From Meconema thalassinum (lineage: Eukaryota > Arthropoda > Insecta > Orthoptera > Tettigoniidae): DNA of 64,000 bases. Shown here in pieces: positions 9,163 through 19,863 of the stretch (the stretch's first letter is position 1; each line of letters opens with the position of its first letter). The translations under genes were made by a program, and so were the position numbers. Where the stretch lies: positions 48,297,348 to 48,361,347 of the forward strand of contig OX336393.1 of assembly GCA_946902985.2 (NCBI GenBank), read 5' to 3'. Under the pieces are notes generated by a model. It was not told the origin of the DNA and did not search any database. It saw nothing but the letters and a program-made list of their open reading frames with translations.

Positions 9163-12100
9163 AAAACAAATAAACTACTGCCCAATATCTTTCTACTTGT
9201 TCAAAGTGAACAAGGAATAGCATAAGAATAAAACCAATATTCTATTAAAACACATGGTTTTCTTTAAAACCAACAATTCACGATTGTTTTCACTTCCATA
9301 AAGTACCTATCTTAAAGTTCCATATAACTACGAGCTCCTTTGGCTCGATACTTTTCCATAATAATGGTGTCATACTTTGGTACACCTCAAGAACTATTTT
9401 TATCCTTTCTTATCATCAAAACAAATATATAATTACATTTAAAATTATATGTTAATTATCCACCTCAATATTTGGGCTCTTCACATGTTCTCAGTATTTA
9501 CCACCTCTCTCAAGTTTTGCAATTTCACTACGGTGATCGGGAAACTACTTGTGTACTCCAGAGTTATAAAGATTACTTGACAAAGTCAAAAACTATGATT
9601 ACTCCCGAAATCTAGTTATCTTCACAAAACTCGTGGATTCCTTATTTCCATACAATATTACAATAGGGATTTTTATTTAATTCATTTGTCTTATAAGACC
9701 ATTATCACATAAGAAAACTACGATCTGAACTGGCAAGCGATAATATCAATCTACAAGGACCTCGGTTCAACGCCCGGGTCACTAACAACTTTAAACACTC
9801 ACGGTGTCTTTAGCACTTCTTACAAGACGGTTTTTACCCACCCTCATACTATGAGGGTCAGGCCATTATACTCGAGCGAGATTTATGACAGGGAGGGCGG
9901 CTCCCTGTCTAGCCTACGGTTGGAGCTCTCTTCAATGCTTTTAAAACAAACCTTCCTTTTATTTTCAGTTCTATGGAAAGACCTGGCATTTTAACTTCTC
10001 TTTTCACTTTCAACAATATTCTTTGGCTCATAAACCACTCTCGTAATCTTGGCATTTATTAATTATGAAGGGTCCTCGTTGATTGGGAAGAGTAATACAC
10101 ATTCTACGACGAATAATAAGGGGCTTTAACAACAAGAGGATTCTAGGTTCTAATCTTTTAACATGCCTCGGGAACCATTTCCACATTGGAGGACTTATAC
10201 AAGACGCGATTTAGAGTCGGCCGTGGCCTACATGACATACGCTCAATAATACCATACATTTGCTCCCTTTTATATAATAACACACACTTGGCCTCGTGAT
10301 CTACGTCACAATTAGAGGACTTACAACATATCTCAATTCAATACAATCAACTACCCCTCATAAGTAATTTACCAAGTACATTTAAATTCTACGCATTCCT
10401 AGCTTGACTTTATATTTAATTGCGTTCCATTGCGCTACACATTACTTTACGGTCTAATGTCTTCCAAAGAACTGATAAATTTCTTAGTAACAATTGATAC
10501 ATATCCCAATTTTTATATTTATCTTTTCCGTTGACAATAAATCGCTCCATTTTTAAGAACATGCATTTACATCATGTCTTATACATTTGTTAAGGCTCCA
10601 ACGCTCTATATTTTTATATCATTCAATTTAATATTTATTTAGATTTCTTTACCTTGTTATTATTATTATTATTCACATCATGTCTTTATTCCTTACAAAA
10701 GCTCAAAAGCTATTTCTTTCATATAATTCAAATTTACCTTTATTTAAATATCTTTGTTATAATCATTATTATTACACTTGCTTTTATAACATTCGTCAAA
10801 TACACTGACATTTTATTCCATGCATTTCCTCTACAGGATTTATTCTTTCACATAATTATTTATTATTTCTCAAAACTTTATTTTTGTTCAGATCGCGTTC
10901 TTATTTAGTTATTATTTATTTAAAAACATCCCTTTTACTCAAAACTCCGGTGGAATTGTACACAAAAATTTCCCCGACAACAAAACATAATGAAAATCTT
11001 TACTCACATGTCTAAGGTCGTTTTCTGACCTTTATCCTCGTACGATGTGTCATTTTTTCCCACCTTCTTGACTTACTCCATATTGTACAAATTCATCTCA
11101 TGTACAAACATTTCTTGACACATATTCAATACATTCAACACTGACAACATTTCTAATACACGGGTGTATCCGTTTAGAACACACATTGAAACACAAAAAA
11201 AATATTACTCTGGTATATATTATAACACATATCACTTTGCATAAAACGCTTTCACTTTACATAAAACACTTAAAATGATACTCTTATTTTTTTTCTTACA
11301 ATATTTACACTTCACTTCTATCACACGGGCGTATCTCAGCGATTTTGACGATTTCTGTCGGCTGTTGACGATCCCTGATGTGAATCCTATCGACCTGCAT
11401 TGGACGTGTGATTTTACTCGTTCAAAGTTTCTCTCTCCTACAGTGGAAAATACTAGTTTCAGTCTCTCAAAACCGCTTCTATTGTCTATTACTCGGCTTC
11501 ACTTTATCGGCTTTAACTAGGCGATAAATGTCTTTACTTTGCCGTCACCTCTATTTATATATGGTGGTCTATCACTCCCTATAGTTTCTATATCTTGGCC
11601 TCCCTTCGAGGACCGTACACTGTCTATCGTACCCTATAGTTTTTATATCTTGGCCTCCCTTCGAGGACCGTATACTGTCTATCATATATTATTTGACGTT
11701 TCCTCACTAAAGTACGTTTTCTCTCTGGTTTCGAACCTAAGTTCCTAAGTTCCTTTTGCTAGAACTTCTACCTTTCGCGATCGTAATTACTGTTTATTCT
11801 TGTCCTTTACAGGACTTAGTGTCCTTAACAATGTCTTTACTGGACGTAACGCCGTTTATTTGTTGGAGTTCTTATAACTTCGTAACTGTATCGAACTAGT
11901 GTTCTTCTGGAACTCGAAGTTCCCTACTGATCGCTGTATCTTACTTTGACGATATCGCTTTAAAGTCCGTATATTTAGTGTTCTTTATAATCTAGGACTC
12001 TTCAGAGTCTCGAACTGCTAATCATCAGCGTAGCGTACTCATATCGTAACTGGTCTACACTCGGCGAACTTGTCGCATAGCCTCCCACAGGAGTCTCTTG

Positions 12101-13165
12101 TCGAACTGTTTTTTTGAATTGACTACTTGAAATTTCAGCGCGAACTGCCTACATCCAGACGTGCTATGACGAACTGTGATCAAAGTAACCTCCCTCGGGA
12201 GTCTCAAGTCGAACTGTGATTCTGCCACGTAGCGTGACCTCCCCGAGTTCTGGATCGATGTCTGATGCAGCGTAACGCCCCCCTGGACGGACTAATACTG
12301 CGTATACGATGTGATGCATCACCTCCGCTCACGGAGTGCTTGTAGACTGCATGTACGATGTGTGATGCTCCAACGTCACGCCCCCCTGGACGGACTAATA
12401 CTGCACTGATACAGCGTAACGCCCCCCTGGGCTGTCGAAAACTGCATGTTTGGTCTGGCTTGGCCGGGAGTTTTATACTCTTCAGACAAAAAAAGATAAA
12501 ATCCTAGTCCTTTTCGTGACCAACTTTTGAACTAATTGTCGTACAATTATAAAAATTATATCTCCAGAAAGCTCGTCTTCCAAACGTAAAATGATCTTCC
12601 TGTGCATGGAAATCGATCGTGCATTTCCGAGATATTAATTAATTTTTCGTCTTCAACTGTGTGGGTGGTGCTGTTCATTTTTAATTCTCCCACTCCTTGG
12701 GTCCCGGTGAATTCCCGATGACGTCTGCTGCATTTGCACTTTCCTCTGGTGCAATTATTAAAGGGTTTTTCTTTACACAAAAATCTCTAATTCGAAATGA
12801 TTCACCGTACTGTATTTGTTTACTTATTTTTATACTCATAAACGGGTTAAATTTAATTATTCTTGTTCTGACTCAGCAGCGAGGCTGCCGTTTTCCTGCA
12901 ACGTAAGAGCAATTTCCGAGTCAAGCCTCTTCGTCTTACAGTCCAAACTTTCCACTCGTTCTATTAATATCCATGACCGGCTCCTTATAAGTGTCAAGAG
13001 GCATGAGCTCATCTTATGAACACCTGGTCCTGCAGCTTGCGCAATGTTAGGCTAGAATCCTGGCTTGAAATCTCTCTCCGTTGCATTAGAAACTGTATGA
13101 TTCTTTCATTCATTTCACAAAATACATGGATTCGACCCCTTTGAAGCCTATGGTACATGGGTTCA
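9163..13165 (-). repeat. 5' LTR of the 12 kb retrotransposon (lacks its last ~200 bp)
   Basis: Nearly identical to 1251-5257, with scattered substitutions and small indels (for example a 5-bp difference near 10378). It ends GGGTTCA at 13165 next to the flanking duplication. Its inner end breaks off at 9163 instead of running on to the GGGCACA terminus present in the 3' LTR and the solo LTR. A TATA-like box (minus strand) sits at 12471-12477. Confidence 0.85.
12471..12477 (-). promoter_or_regulatory. TATA-like box in 5' LTR
   Basis: TATAAAA on the minus strand, same context as the copy at 4563-4569. It is the candidate promoter for the 981-codon ORF about 3.6 kb downstream. Confidence 0.4.
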
Positions 13166-13244
13166 GTAACCTCTTAGAAAGGCAGATGTTTTGTCATTGA
13201 AACAACAGTCTCCATCGCCAGTCCACCATGTCCATAATAATTGT
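13166..13244. repeat. Right copy of the 76-79 bp flanking duplication
   Basis: Matches 975-1053 in direct orientation and abuts the outer end of the 5' LTR. 13245-13464 beyond it is AT-rich with nothing recognised. Confidence 0.7.
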
Positions 13245-13464
13245 AAGCCAAACCTTTGGATTCTTTTCTTATTGGTTAAGTAGAATTTAAATAAATGCAG
13301 TACCGCCATCAGAATGGCTACACAATTTGTTTTGTAAAAATACGGCTTTTTTAGATCATCTAGCAACTACCACAATGAATGTATTACAATGATTCAGCCA
13401 CTTAACTACATTAGTATTTAAGATGTCCCCTACTAAATGTATTAGTTTATCACTACTACTAGCA

Positions 13465-14047
13465 ACCCGCCCCGGTTTCGCCCGGGAACAGTTATCAATG
13501 CATTACGTGGTAAGGGCTTTTTCTTTTTCGATGTCAATGAACGACGATCCATATCCGTTTTACGTCTCGGCATGATGGGTCAAAATCACTGAGTGGACTA
13601 TTAATTATATTATCATGGAGATGCATGTGCAATGAATTCTTGTCGGACGTAATTTAAGATTGGCGAGGTGCATGCAACACAAATCCCCCTTCCGTCCAAT
13701 CTAAAAACACTTATAGTGGGCGATATATTGAAGATAGAAATATGCTCTCGGGGAATTTTTTGTAGAACTTTCCATGCTGAACAATTCTTACGCTCGTAGT
13801 ATATTGGTATTTTTAACGGTTTGCCCAGCGCAAGCTTAAAATTGCACAGACGTCAGATAATTTTTTCGACTTTTTCACTGAAATCGTTACTGCTTGGCTT
13901 ACTTTGATCATTAATAAATTATTTTATACAGACACCTTCCTCGAGATATCCTTTACAGAATGGTGAAAACCGCATGAAACTCCATCCAGTGGTTCTCGAG
14001 ATTACCCGTGACATCCAAGAATCGGAGACTTTGTTTTATACTAAGTA
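13465..14047 (+). repeat. Repeat B, copy 1
   Basis: Starts near ACCCGCCCCGGTTTCGCCCG and ends TTTTATACTAAGTAGAGAT. It shares long blocks with 15118-15697 (CTTATAGTGGGCGATRTATTG; TTTTTTGTAGAACTTT; CCATCCAGTGGTTCTC) and is matched in reverse at 61051-61600. The GC-rich head, the phrase GTGGTTCTCGAGATTACCCG and the abrupt tail resemble 3' ends of RTE-type retroposons; the class is uncertain. No ORF. 14048-14288 to its right holds nothing recognisable. Confidence 0.6.
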
Positions 14048-14290
14048 GAGATACCAAGAAATATAGACAAATTCATTCAAAAATGCATAATTTCTAAAAT
14101 ATTATTTTCCTTTCTTTATATTCAGTTTTTGAATGGAGTCATATTTTTTCTCAGGTTTAGTACAGGACGTGCCCAATGTAATAAATCTTAATTTGAGACC
14201 TTGTTGGGGTGAATTAGAACTTGGTTCATTGGTGTTTGAATATACAATTCTTAGTTATTGAGTAAATTAAGTTTATAGTTTTACATTATA

Positions 14291-15111
14291 ATGTGCGTTC
14301 AAAAAGTAACGAGCTGGATGTTGGAATGCGCAAACCGGTGACGACATGGGCTAATCGTGGCGTGAGTAACGAGGTGTGGTTACGACCAGAGCGTGGAAGG
14401 ACACAGCCCGTCGCTAGAGGGCACACGTGCACGTCAGGAGACGATACAAAGCGAGCAGCAGCATGCATCAATCGTCCAACGTTGCCAATCGCATTGCAAA
14501 CAGTGACATGGAGGCGTCAAACGAAGAGCAAATAGGTGTTGTTCGGTTTCTGACAGTGAAAGGAGTAGGGGGAACGGACATTCATCGCCGAATGTCACAA
14601 GTGTACGGCGAACACTGCATGTCCCTTGCAAGGGTCAAGGCGTGGCACAAGCGCTTAAGGGAAGGACGGGTGTCGTTGGCCGATGATGCCCGGTCTGGGG
14701 CACCCCCTGCATTACCGATGACAACGTCCAGCTGGTTGATGCACTCATTACCCAGGACCGCCGAGTGACAGTGAACCCCATTGCCGCCGTGGTCGGATTG
14801 AGCGTCGGAAGTGTGCACACCATCATGAAGGAAGGACTGCACTTGCGCAAAGTGTGTGCCCAATAGGTGACCCACAGTCTTCAGCCACACCAGGAAGCAT
14901 CTCGAATGGCCTACTGTCTTGGTCGGACGATTGATGCATGCTGCTGCTCGCTTTGTATCGTCACGTGACGTGCACGCGTGCCCTCTAGTGACGGGCTGTG
15001 ACCTTCCACGCTCTGGTCGGAACCACACCTCGTTACAGACTCCTCGATTAGCTGATGTCGTCACCGGTTTGCGCAGTCCAGCCTTCGGCTCGTTACTTTT
15101 CGAACGCACCT
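14291..15111 (+). mobile_element. Internally deleted mariner-like element with ~185 bp TIRs
   Basis: TA dinucleotides flank the element (14289-14290; 15112-15113). The termini are inverted: 14291-14480 (RTGCGTTCRAAAAGTAACGA at the tip) pairs with ~14928-15111 with scattered mismatches. The arms are much longer than the ~30 bp typical of mariner, so the copy is partly palindromic. The 450-bp centre keeps a transposase fragment. Long open frames on both strands in the arms are consequences of the inverted repeat. Confidence 0.8.
14508..14925 (+). pseudogene. Truncated, frameshifted mariner-type transposase
   Basis: From ATG at 14508 the frame reads a mariner N-terminal helix-turn-helix: VVRFLTVKGVGGTDIHRRM, then YGEHCMSLARVKAWHKRLREG and a linker containing DDARSGAP. 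Near 14705 the homologous reading (DALITQDRRVTVNPI, then SVHTIMKEGLHLRKVCA) moves to another frame and soon meets a stop. The whole DDD/DDE catalytic half is absent. It cannot make a working enzyme but could be mobilised in trans. Confidence 0.75.
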
Positions 15112-15117
15112 TATAAT

Positions 15118-15697
15118 ACTAAAAACCCGCCCAGCTTCGCCCGGTATCTTTAACGGTTTACCCAGCGTAAGGTTAAAAGGCGCACGGACGTCAGGTCCCA
15201 GACACAATTCAGAAAATCCAAAGTGACAGCGAAACTCCAAACACTTATACTCTTCTCTGAAGTCTCGGCTGTCTAATACTGGCCGAAGCTGGGCTGATAG
15301 GTTAGCTATGAAGCTAGTAATTTAAGTTGCCACTGAATGGAGATTGCTGGAAGAAATGAATACTTAAAACACTTATAGTGGGCGATGTATTGACAATAGA
15401 GATATGCTGTCGCCGCTTTTTTTGTAGAACTTTTTCATGCTGAACAATTCTTACACTCATATTTTTAACGGTTTATCCAGCGTAGGCTTAGGCGCACGGT
15501 AGTTTTTCTTTGACTCGATTCACTGAAATCATTACTGTTCGGTTTATTTTGATCGTAAATGAATGTTTTTCTACATAAACCTTCCTCAAGAAATCCTTTA
15601 CAGAATGGTGAAAACCGTATCAAATTCCATCCAGTGGTTCTCAAGATTACCCGTTACACCCAAGAATCGGGGACTTTGTTTTATACTAAGTAGAAAT
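15118..15697 (+). repeat. Repeat B, copy 2
   Basis: Begins AACCCGCCCAGCTTCGCCCG and ends TTTTATACTAAGTAGAAAT. It shares its order of blocks with 13465-14047, with ~170 bp of extra or diverged sequence around 15190-15365. No ORF. Confidence 0.6.
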
Positions 15698-15785
15698 TAG
15701 ACACGAGCGCCCTGGTCCATTTAAAACAATTTTCTGACCATATTTATGCATAAAACAGGCAAAACCATACATTTTCTTAAATTAT

Positions 15786-16618
15786 AATAATTAAGGGCAG
15801 CTTCGGTGGCGTAGTTGGTAGCATGCTGAGCTTCTATGCCCAAGGTCACGGGTTCAAACCCGACTGACGTCGTCGGATTTTTTAAGAGCGTTAAAAATCT
15901 CCCAGTAAGCCCTCCTTCGGAGGGGAAGTAAAGCCGGCGGTACCATGTCATAGATTTATGGCATGAAAAAGAACCTTTCACTAACTACACTTGTGTGAAG
16001 CCAAAATGTGTAGGTTAGAATTGATAACGCTCTATTAGCTCCAACGCTCGCCGCCAGGTGCTGACTGCGATGCCATCTGGTAGGCAAGTCCGCAAGCTAT
16101 TGCATTTGGTAGCAAAAGTAGGAACTACTTGAAATAACTGTCTGCAGTTCTTATTTGAATTAAACCGACAGTAGTGGCTACGCGTGCTAAAGCGCTGCGT
16201 TAGGTCAAGGGGCCAAGCTCTCTGCTGACTCGGTAGACGCGTGGGTTCGAGCCCCACCGTCGGCTGTCCTTGAAATGGTTTTCCGTTTTCAACACCAGAC
16301 AAATGCTGGGACAGTACCTTCTGACAGGCCACGGTCGCTTCCTTCCACATCCTTGCCCAGTTTCATTCATCTTCATCCATTCCATCTCTCATCCCGACGC
16401 GCAGGTCGCCCACGGGCGTCGACTAGAAAGACCTGCACTCGGCCTCTCAGGAGGCTACACGACAAAAAAAATGAATTAAAACAGATAGCTCACACTAAAA
16501 CAGCCATCACAATTAATACCGGTTATCAGACAGATTCTATACACACCCAAAGTACACGGGGCTACATGACCGCGTTCTCGCAGCCCCTAAACTAAGGAAC
16601 CAACCAACCAGAATAATT
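15786..16618 (+). mobile_element. tRNA-derived SINE-A, copy 1, with a nested SINE
   Basis: The head is tRNA-like: A box TGGCGTAGTTGGTAGC near 15808 and B box GGGTTCAAACCCG near 15850. The body contains GTCGTCGGATTTTTTAAGAGC and CCTTCGGAGGGGAAGTAAAG, and the tail ends CAGCCCCTAAACTAAGGAAC. Flanking AATAATTA copies (15786-15793; 16611-16618) are the likely target duplication. The same family occurs at 63159-63672, which lacks the insertion at 16165-16480. Not a functional tRNA gene. Confidence 0.8.
16165..16480 (+). mobile_element. SINE-B nested inside SINE-A
   Basis: About 307 bp plus one 9-bp target duplication (TGAATTAAA at 16156-16164 and 16472-16480). The head resembles a tRNA with a long variable arm: it begins CCGACAGTAGTGGC, has B box GTGGGTTCGAGCCCCAC and closes with GTCGGC, pairing with the first bases. 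It ends in an A-run. The paralogous SINE-A at 63.5 kb shows the unoccupied site (TTGAATTAAAAACAGATA near 63534-63551). Confidence 0.85.
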
Positions 16619-16957
16619 AGACTTTTATCTGGAAATTTACGAAAGTGAATATTCCTTCCTAATATGCAATGTATACTCGTATACTTCACTTTTGGACACG
16701 AGTGTGGATCCTTGCTACGAGGCCGGAGCTTACGTAACAAGCGATGCTTTGTATGTTTCCTGTGTTGCGATGACCTTTCAAACTCTAGCAACGAGGGAGA
16801 ATGCTGACCTACCTAGGCAGAGCTGACCTCTTAATTTAAAGAATAGGGTACGGGATGAACAGTTGAGAGACATACAGGGGTCTGGAAAATAAGTTACGGA
16901 CAATTTATGAGCATAATATTCTCAATTTTCTAATGTAATAAATAATCCATCGAAATA
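16619..16957. other. Unassigned spacer
   Basis: No domain, tRNA-like head, inverted terminus or tandem array is seen. An open frame across part of it on the minus strand has no recognisable features. Confidence 0.4.
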
Positions 16958-16965
16958 ATTTAGTT

Positions 16966-17647
16966 GAGCGGTTCCCAACCTGGGGTACGCGTACCCCTTG
17001 CTAGTACGCAACGAACCGGATAGGGGTACATCAAAAATTAATGGTAATGGCGGACGCCATGCTCCCATAGTCAAGGTCAATGCTCCCAACCTCAGTAACT
17101 TTCACCGCTACACCGCTATTGTCTTGATTTGTCTATTTTTGCCAAACGAATCGCTAGAATTAATTGGTTTTCAATAAAATCAAAATTAAGAAAATCTTAC
17201 GGTTTGTATTGTAATTGTTTATTATCCCCAGCTAAATGTTTATACATCTTCATTTGCACTTGTAGTTCACCCTATGGGTGTCCGCTTGAAGCAGCTACAG
17301 CGTCTGGCGAGTCGAACATGTCCTCGGACACTAAAAGCCATACCATAAATAAATAATAATACAGATGCACAAGTAAATAAAAGTAAAATTGAAAATTATA
17401 TTTGGTATTTCATTGAACTAACAGCAAACAAATAGTAAATTAAACATTTTATTTATTGGCTATTGTATTAAAAAAGTTAGTTATAAATAGTTGCAAGTTA
17501 TTTTTATTATTAATGTTATTATTAAGTTATGTACATACATATAGCCCGTAAAATATTAAACATTTTAAAAGTTTTCTATTTAGGGGTACTATTTTAGATA
17601 AATATGTATAAAGGGGTACGGGAAGAAAAAAGGGTTGGGAACCGCTG
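16966..17647. mobile_element. Non-autonomous hAT-type element (682 bp)
   Basis: 8-bp target duplication ATTTAGTT at 16958-16965 and 17648-17655. Terminal inverted repeats are SAGCGGTTCCCAACC, followed on both sides by GGGGTAC-type subterminal motifs (GGGGTACGCGTACCCC at the left; AAAGGGGTACGGG at the right). The interior is AT-rich without a transposase. The 8-bp duplication and TIR style fit hAT. Confidence 0.9.
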
Positions 17648-17754
17648 ATTTAGTTCATCATCAACCCTGGATGGCGTAAGAAAATATAACACGAAGACTG
17701 GCGCCGGGACATTATGACCCATAGTTAGAGCCCTGCGCGGATAAACAAAACGTT

Positions 17755-18348
17755 ATCCGCATCCTCCCCGCATCCGCATGACTGTTATCCGCATCCGCCC
17801 CGCATCCGCACGACTGTTATCCGCATCCGTCCCGCATCCGCACGATTGTTATCCGCATCCGCCCCGCATCCGCATGACTGTTATCCGCCCCGTCCCACAT
17901 CCGCACGACTGTTATCCGCCCCCGTCCCACATCCACACGACTGTTATCTGCATCCGCCCCGCATCCGCACGACTGTTATCCGCCCCCGTCCCACATCCAC
18001 ACGATTGTTATCCGCATCCGCCCCGCATCCGCCCCGCATCCGCACGACTGTTATCCGCATCCGCCCGCATCCGCACGACTGTTATCCGCCCCCGTCCCAC
18101 ATCCGCACGACTGTTATCCGCCCCCGTCCCACATCCGCACGACTGTTATCCGCATCCGTCCCGCATCCGCACGATTGTTATCCGCCCCCGTCCCACATCC
18201 GCACGACTGTTATCTGCATCCGCCCCACATCCGCACGACTGTTATCCGCATCCGCCCCACATCCGCACGACTGTTATCTGCATCCGCCCTACATCCGCAC
18301 GACTGTTATCCGCATCCGCCCCGCATCCGCATGACTTGTATCCAAATC
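17755..18348 (+). repeat. Minisatellite of ~31-32 bp units derived from hAT subterminal motif
   Basis: Roughly 18-20 variants of GTTATCCGCATCCGYCCCGC followed by ATCCGCACGACT. ATCCGC is also the subterminal repeat of the surrounding hAT element (19310-19440), so the array looks like local amplification of transposon end sequence. The two long open frames across it (198 and 162 codons) are periodic translations of the repeat, not genes. Confidence 0.9.
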
Positions 18349-18419
18349 CGCTGATATTTCAATATTATTTTTAATTTATTAGGTAAAGCATAAAGTGTTA
18401 AACCAACACATTTAAACAT

Positions 18420-18690
18420 TTGAGGAGAAAGTCGTTCCTGGCAATTTGCTTCATTGCAAGGGACTTCAAGGTGGATGACTCTTCTGGTTCCTTGACCTCC
18501 GCTTTAGAGAAAAAACTGGCTATACTTTTTGGCTACTTTTGCACTTGTGCCTCAGTAAGTTTGATGTGCCTGATTTGTGTCCTGAGTATGAATACACTTT
18601 TTTACACGTAAAACATCCTACTATATCGTTCACCTTTTCGTTTCCATTGAAAACTTAACCAAATGTCTGCCATATCGTTGACTTGAGCTT
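18420..18690 (-). pseudogene. Remnant of hAT transposase N-terminus (BED zinc finger)
   Basis: On the minus strand one frame reads VGCFTCKKVYSY, then GTSNLLRHKCKS, matching the C-x2-C ... SNL-x-RH pattern of a BED finger (~18535-18660). Another frame downstream reads AEVKEPEESSTLKSLAMKQI, like the segment after the finger. A stop lies upstream of the finger and a frameshift follows it, so it is dead. It supports the hAT assignment of the host element. Confidence 0.6.
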
Positions 18691-19462
18691 AGTTGCACGC
18701 ACTAATGAATATTCCCCTTGTTTTATTTTAATAGATAGTTTATCCATGGTGGTGAAATGATGTTGATATTAAATACTCACGGTCGCGGTAACATTCTTTA
18801 CGCTTGGAGAAAGGGATTGATATTTGGCGGAAATTTCAAGTCAGTCATCATCCATCTGCTTCTTGACCCATCCATGTCCGCATAGTTGATGTCATAACTC
18901 TATCCGTTGCAATATCACAGTCAGCGTGTTTCATTGCCAAGTTGGAAATAAATCTACAGATAGGCTACTCATGGAACCAGATAGCTTAGCCCGCGTAGTA
19001 GCTGACTTGAGGAATGTTATAATGATGTCACCACGATGAACTAACAGGCTTTTTGACAGCATTATATCTCGTACGTATAGTAATATTGGCAGTGTGAATT
19101 GATGAGATGTCAAGACCATCTACCACAAACATACGGTACTTAATAAAATGTAGTTGAAAGCATATGAGTAAAATAATCTTCTGGTGTAGTACATAGTGAC
19201 GTGCCTGAATATTTCGTACGCAGTAGGCTATAGGAGTATTCCTCTTTTAAGCATGAAGCTGTAGATTGGCGTATCAAATATGTAATATTATCGTTCCACA
19301 TTTTATTCTAAAAACTATCCGCAAATTTACTTGAAACATTATCCGCAGCGTATCTGCTATCCGCACAGCCATACAAACTATATCCGCGTGGCGAAAAATG
19401 TTGCGGATATCCGCGGGTTTATCCGAGGATATCCGCATCCGCGCAGGGCTTTATCCATAGTG

Positions 19463-19863
19463 TGTCACTCCCTTGTTGTCGCAGTCGTATGGACATGAAT
19501 GAAGTCATTTTACACCTGGTGTCTTCCTATGAACTATTCCCAATATAAAATGAGGTTTATTTATATTTTCGAAATTTATTATGCAGAAAAAAAACAATAA
19601 TTTTCGTAACGGTACCTTTTTCCTCGATAGTGGCGGCAAAGCAGTCATCTCATTTTTTTTTAGCAAAGGAGCTGATGACCAAGGTGTCACTAGACCCTAA
19701 ATATGGATCAGCAAGAACGTGAGCTATGTGATTGTGCTGTACCAAAATAGTTGGATTTTCCCACTCATTTTTTTTTTTTTTTTTTACAGATTGTTCCAAC
19801 TAACGTAAACCGAAAATTGTCACGCAAGGACTGGCACCATGGGTAAATCTGACCCGACCGTTA
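19463..19863. other. Unassigned spacer
   Basis: AT-rich, with a T-run near 19768-19786. No motif, ORF or repeat link to the rest of the window is seen. Confidence 0.4.

Larger units (their letters stand above)
1051..13165 (-). mobile_element. ~12.1 kb non-autonomous LTR retrotransposon with TFIIS-N-domain ORF
   Basis: Read on the minus strand the order is: 5' LTR (13165-9163), remnant primer-binding site (9154-9143), leader, a 981-codon ORF (8850-5905), ~630 bp of 3' untranslated sequence, a polypurine tract (5271-5258) and the 3' LTR (5257-1051). The LTR starts TGAACCC and ends GGGCACA on this strand, the TG...CA rule of LTR elements. No protease, reverse transcriptase, RNase H or integrase is present, so mobility would need enzymes in trans. 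LTRs of ~4.2 kb are very long; the plan recalls plant LARD elements, but here the interior holds one long ORF. The two LTRs look ~98% alike by eye. Confidence 0.85.
17727..19454 (-). mobile_element. Decayed hAT element with an internal minisatellite (1.73 kb)
   Basis: Inverted ends are AGAGCCCTGCGCGGAT at the left and TCCGCGCAGGGCTTTAT at the right. CCATAGTT (17719-17726) and CCATAGTG (19455-19462) form an 8-bp duplication with one mismatch. Subterminal ATCCGC/GCGGAT motifs crowd both ends. The interior keeps a minus-strand remnant of a BED-finger transposase and, near the left end, a ~600 bp minisatellite. The region 18700-19310 is AT-rich with no other coding trace. Confidence 0.8.

Noticed and set aside
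14582..15109. 175-codon open frame on the minus strand
   Set aside because: It runs through the inverted arm of the mariner derivative and mirrors the plus-strand frame in the other arm.
15800..15870. Possible tRNA gene
   Set aside because: A and B boxes are present but the cloverleaf is degraded and the unit continues into a SINE body with target duplications; the same holds for 27467, 61873, 63159, 63733-63807 and 63808.
17778..18374. 198- and 162-codon open frames rich in Arg-Pro-His
   Set aside because: They are periodic translations of the 32-bp minisatellite; unit length variants simply happen to avoid stops.
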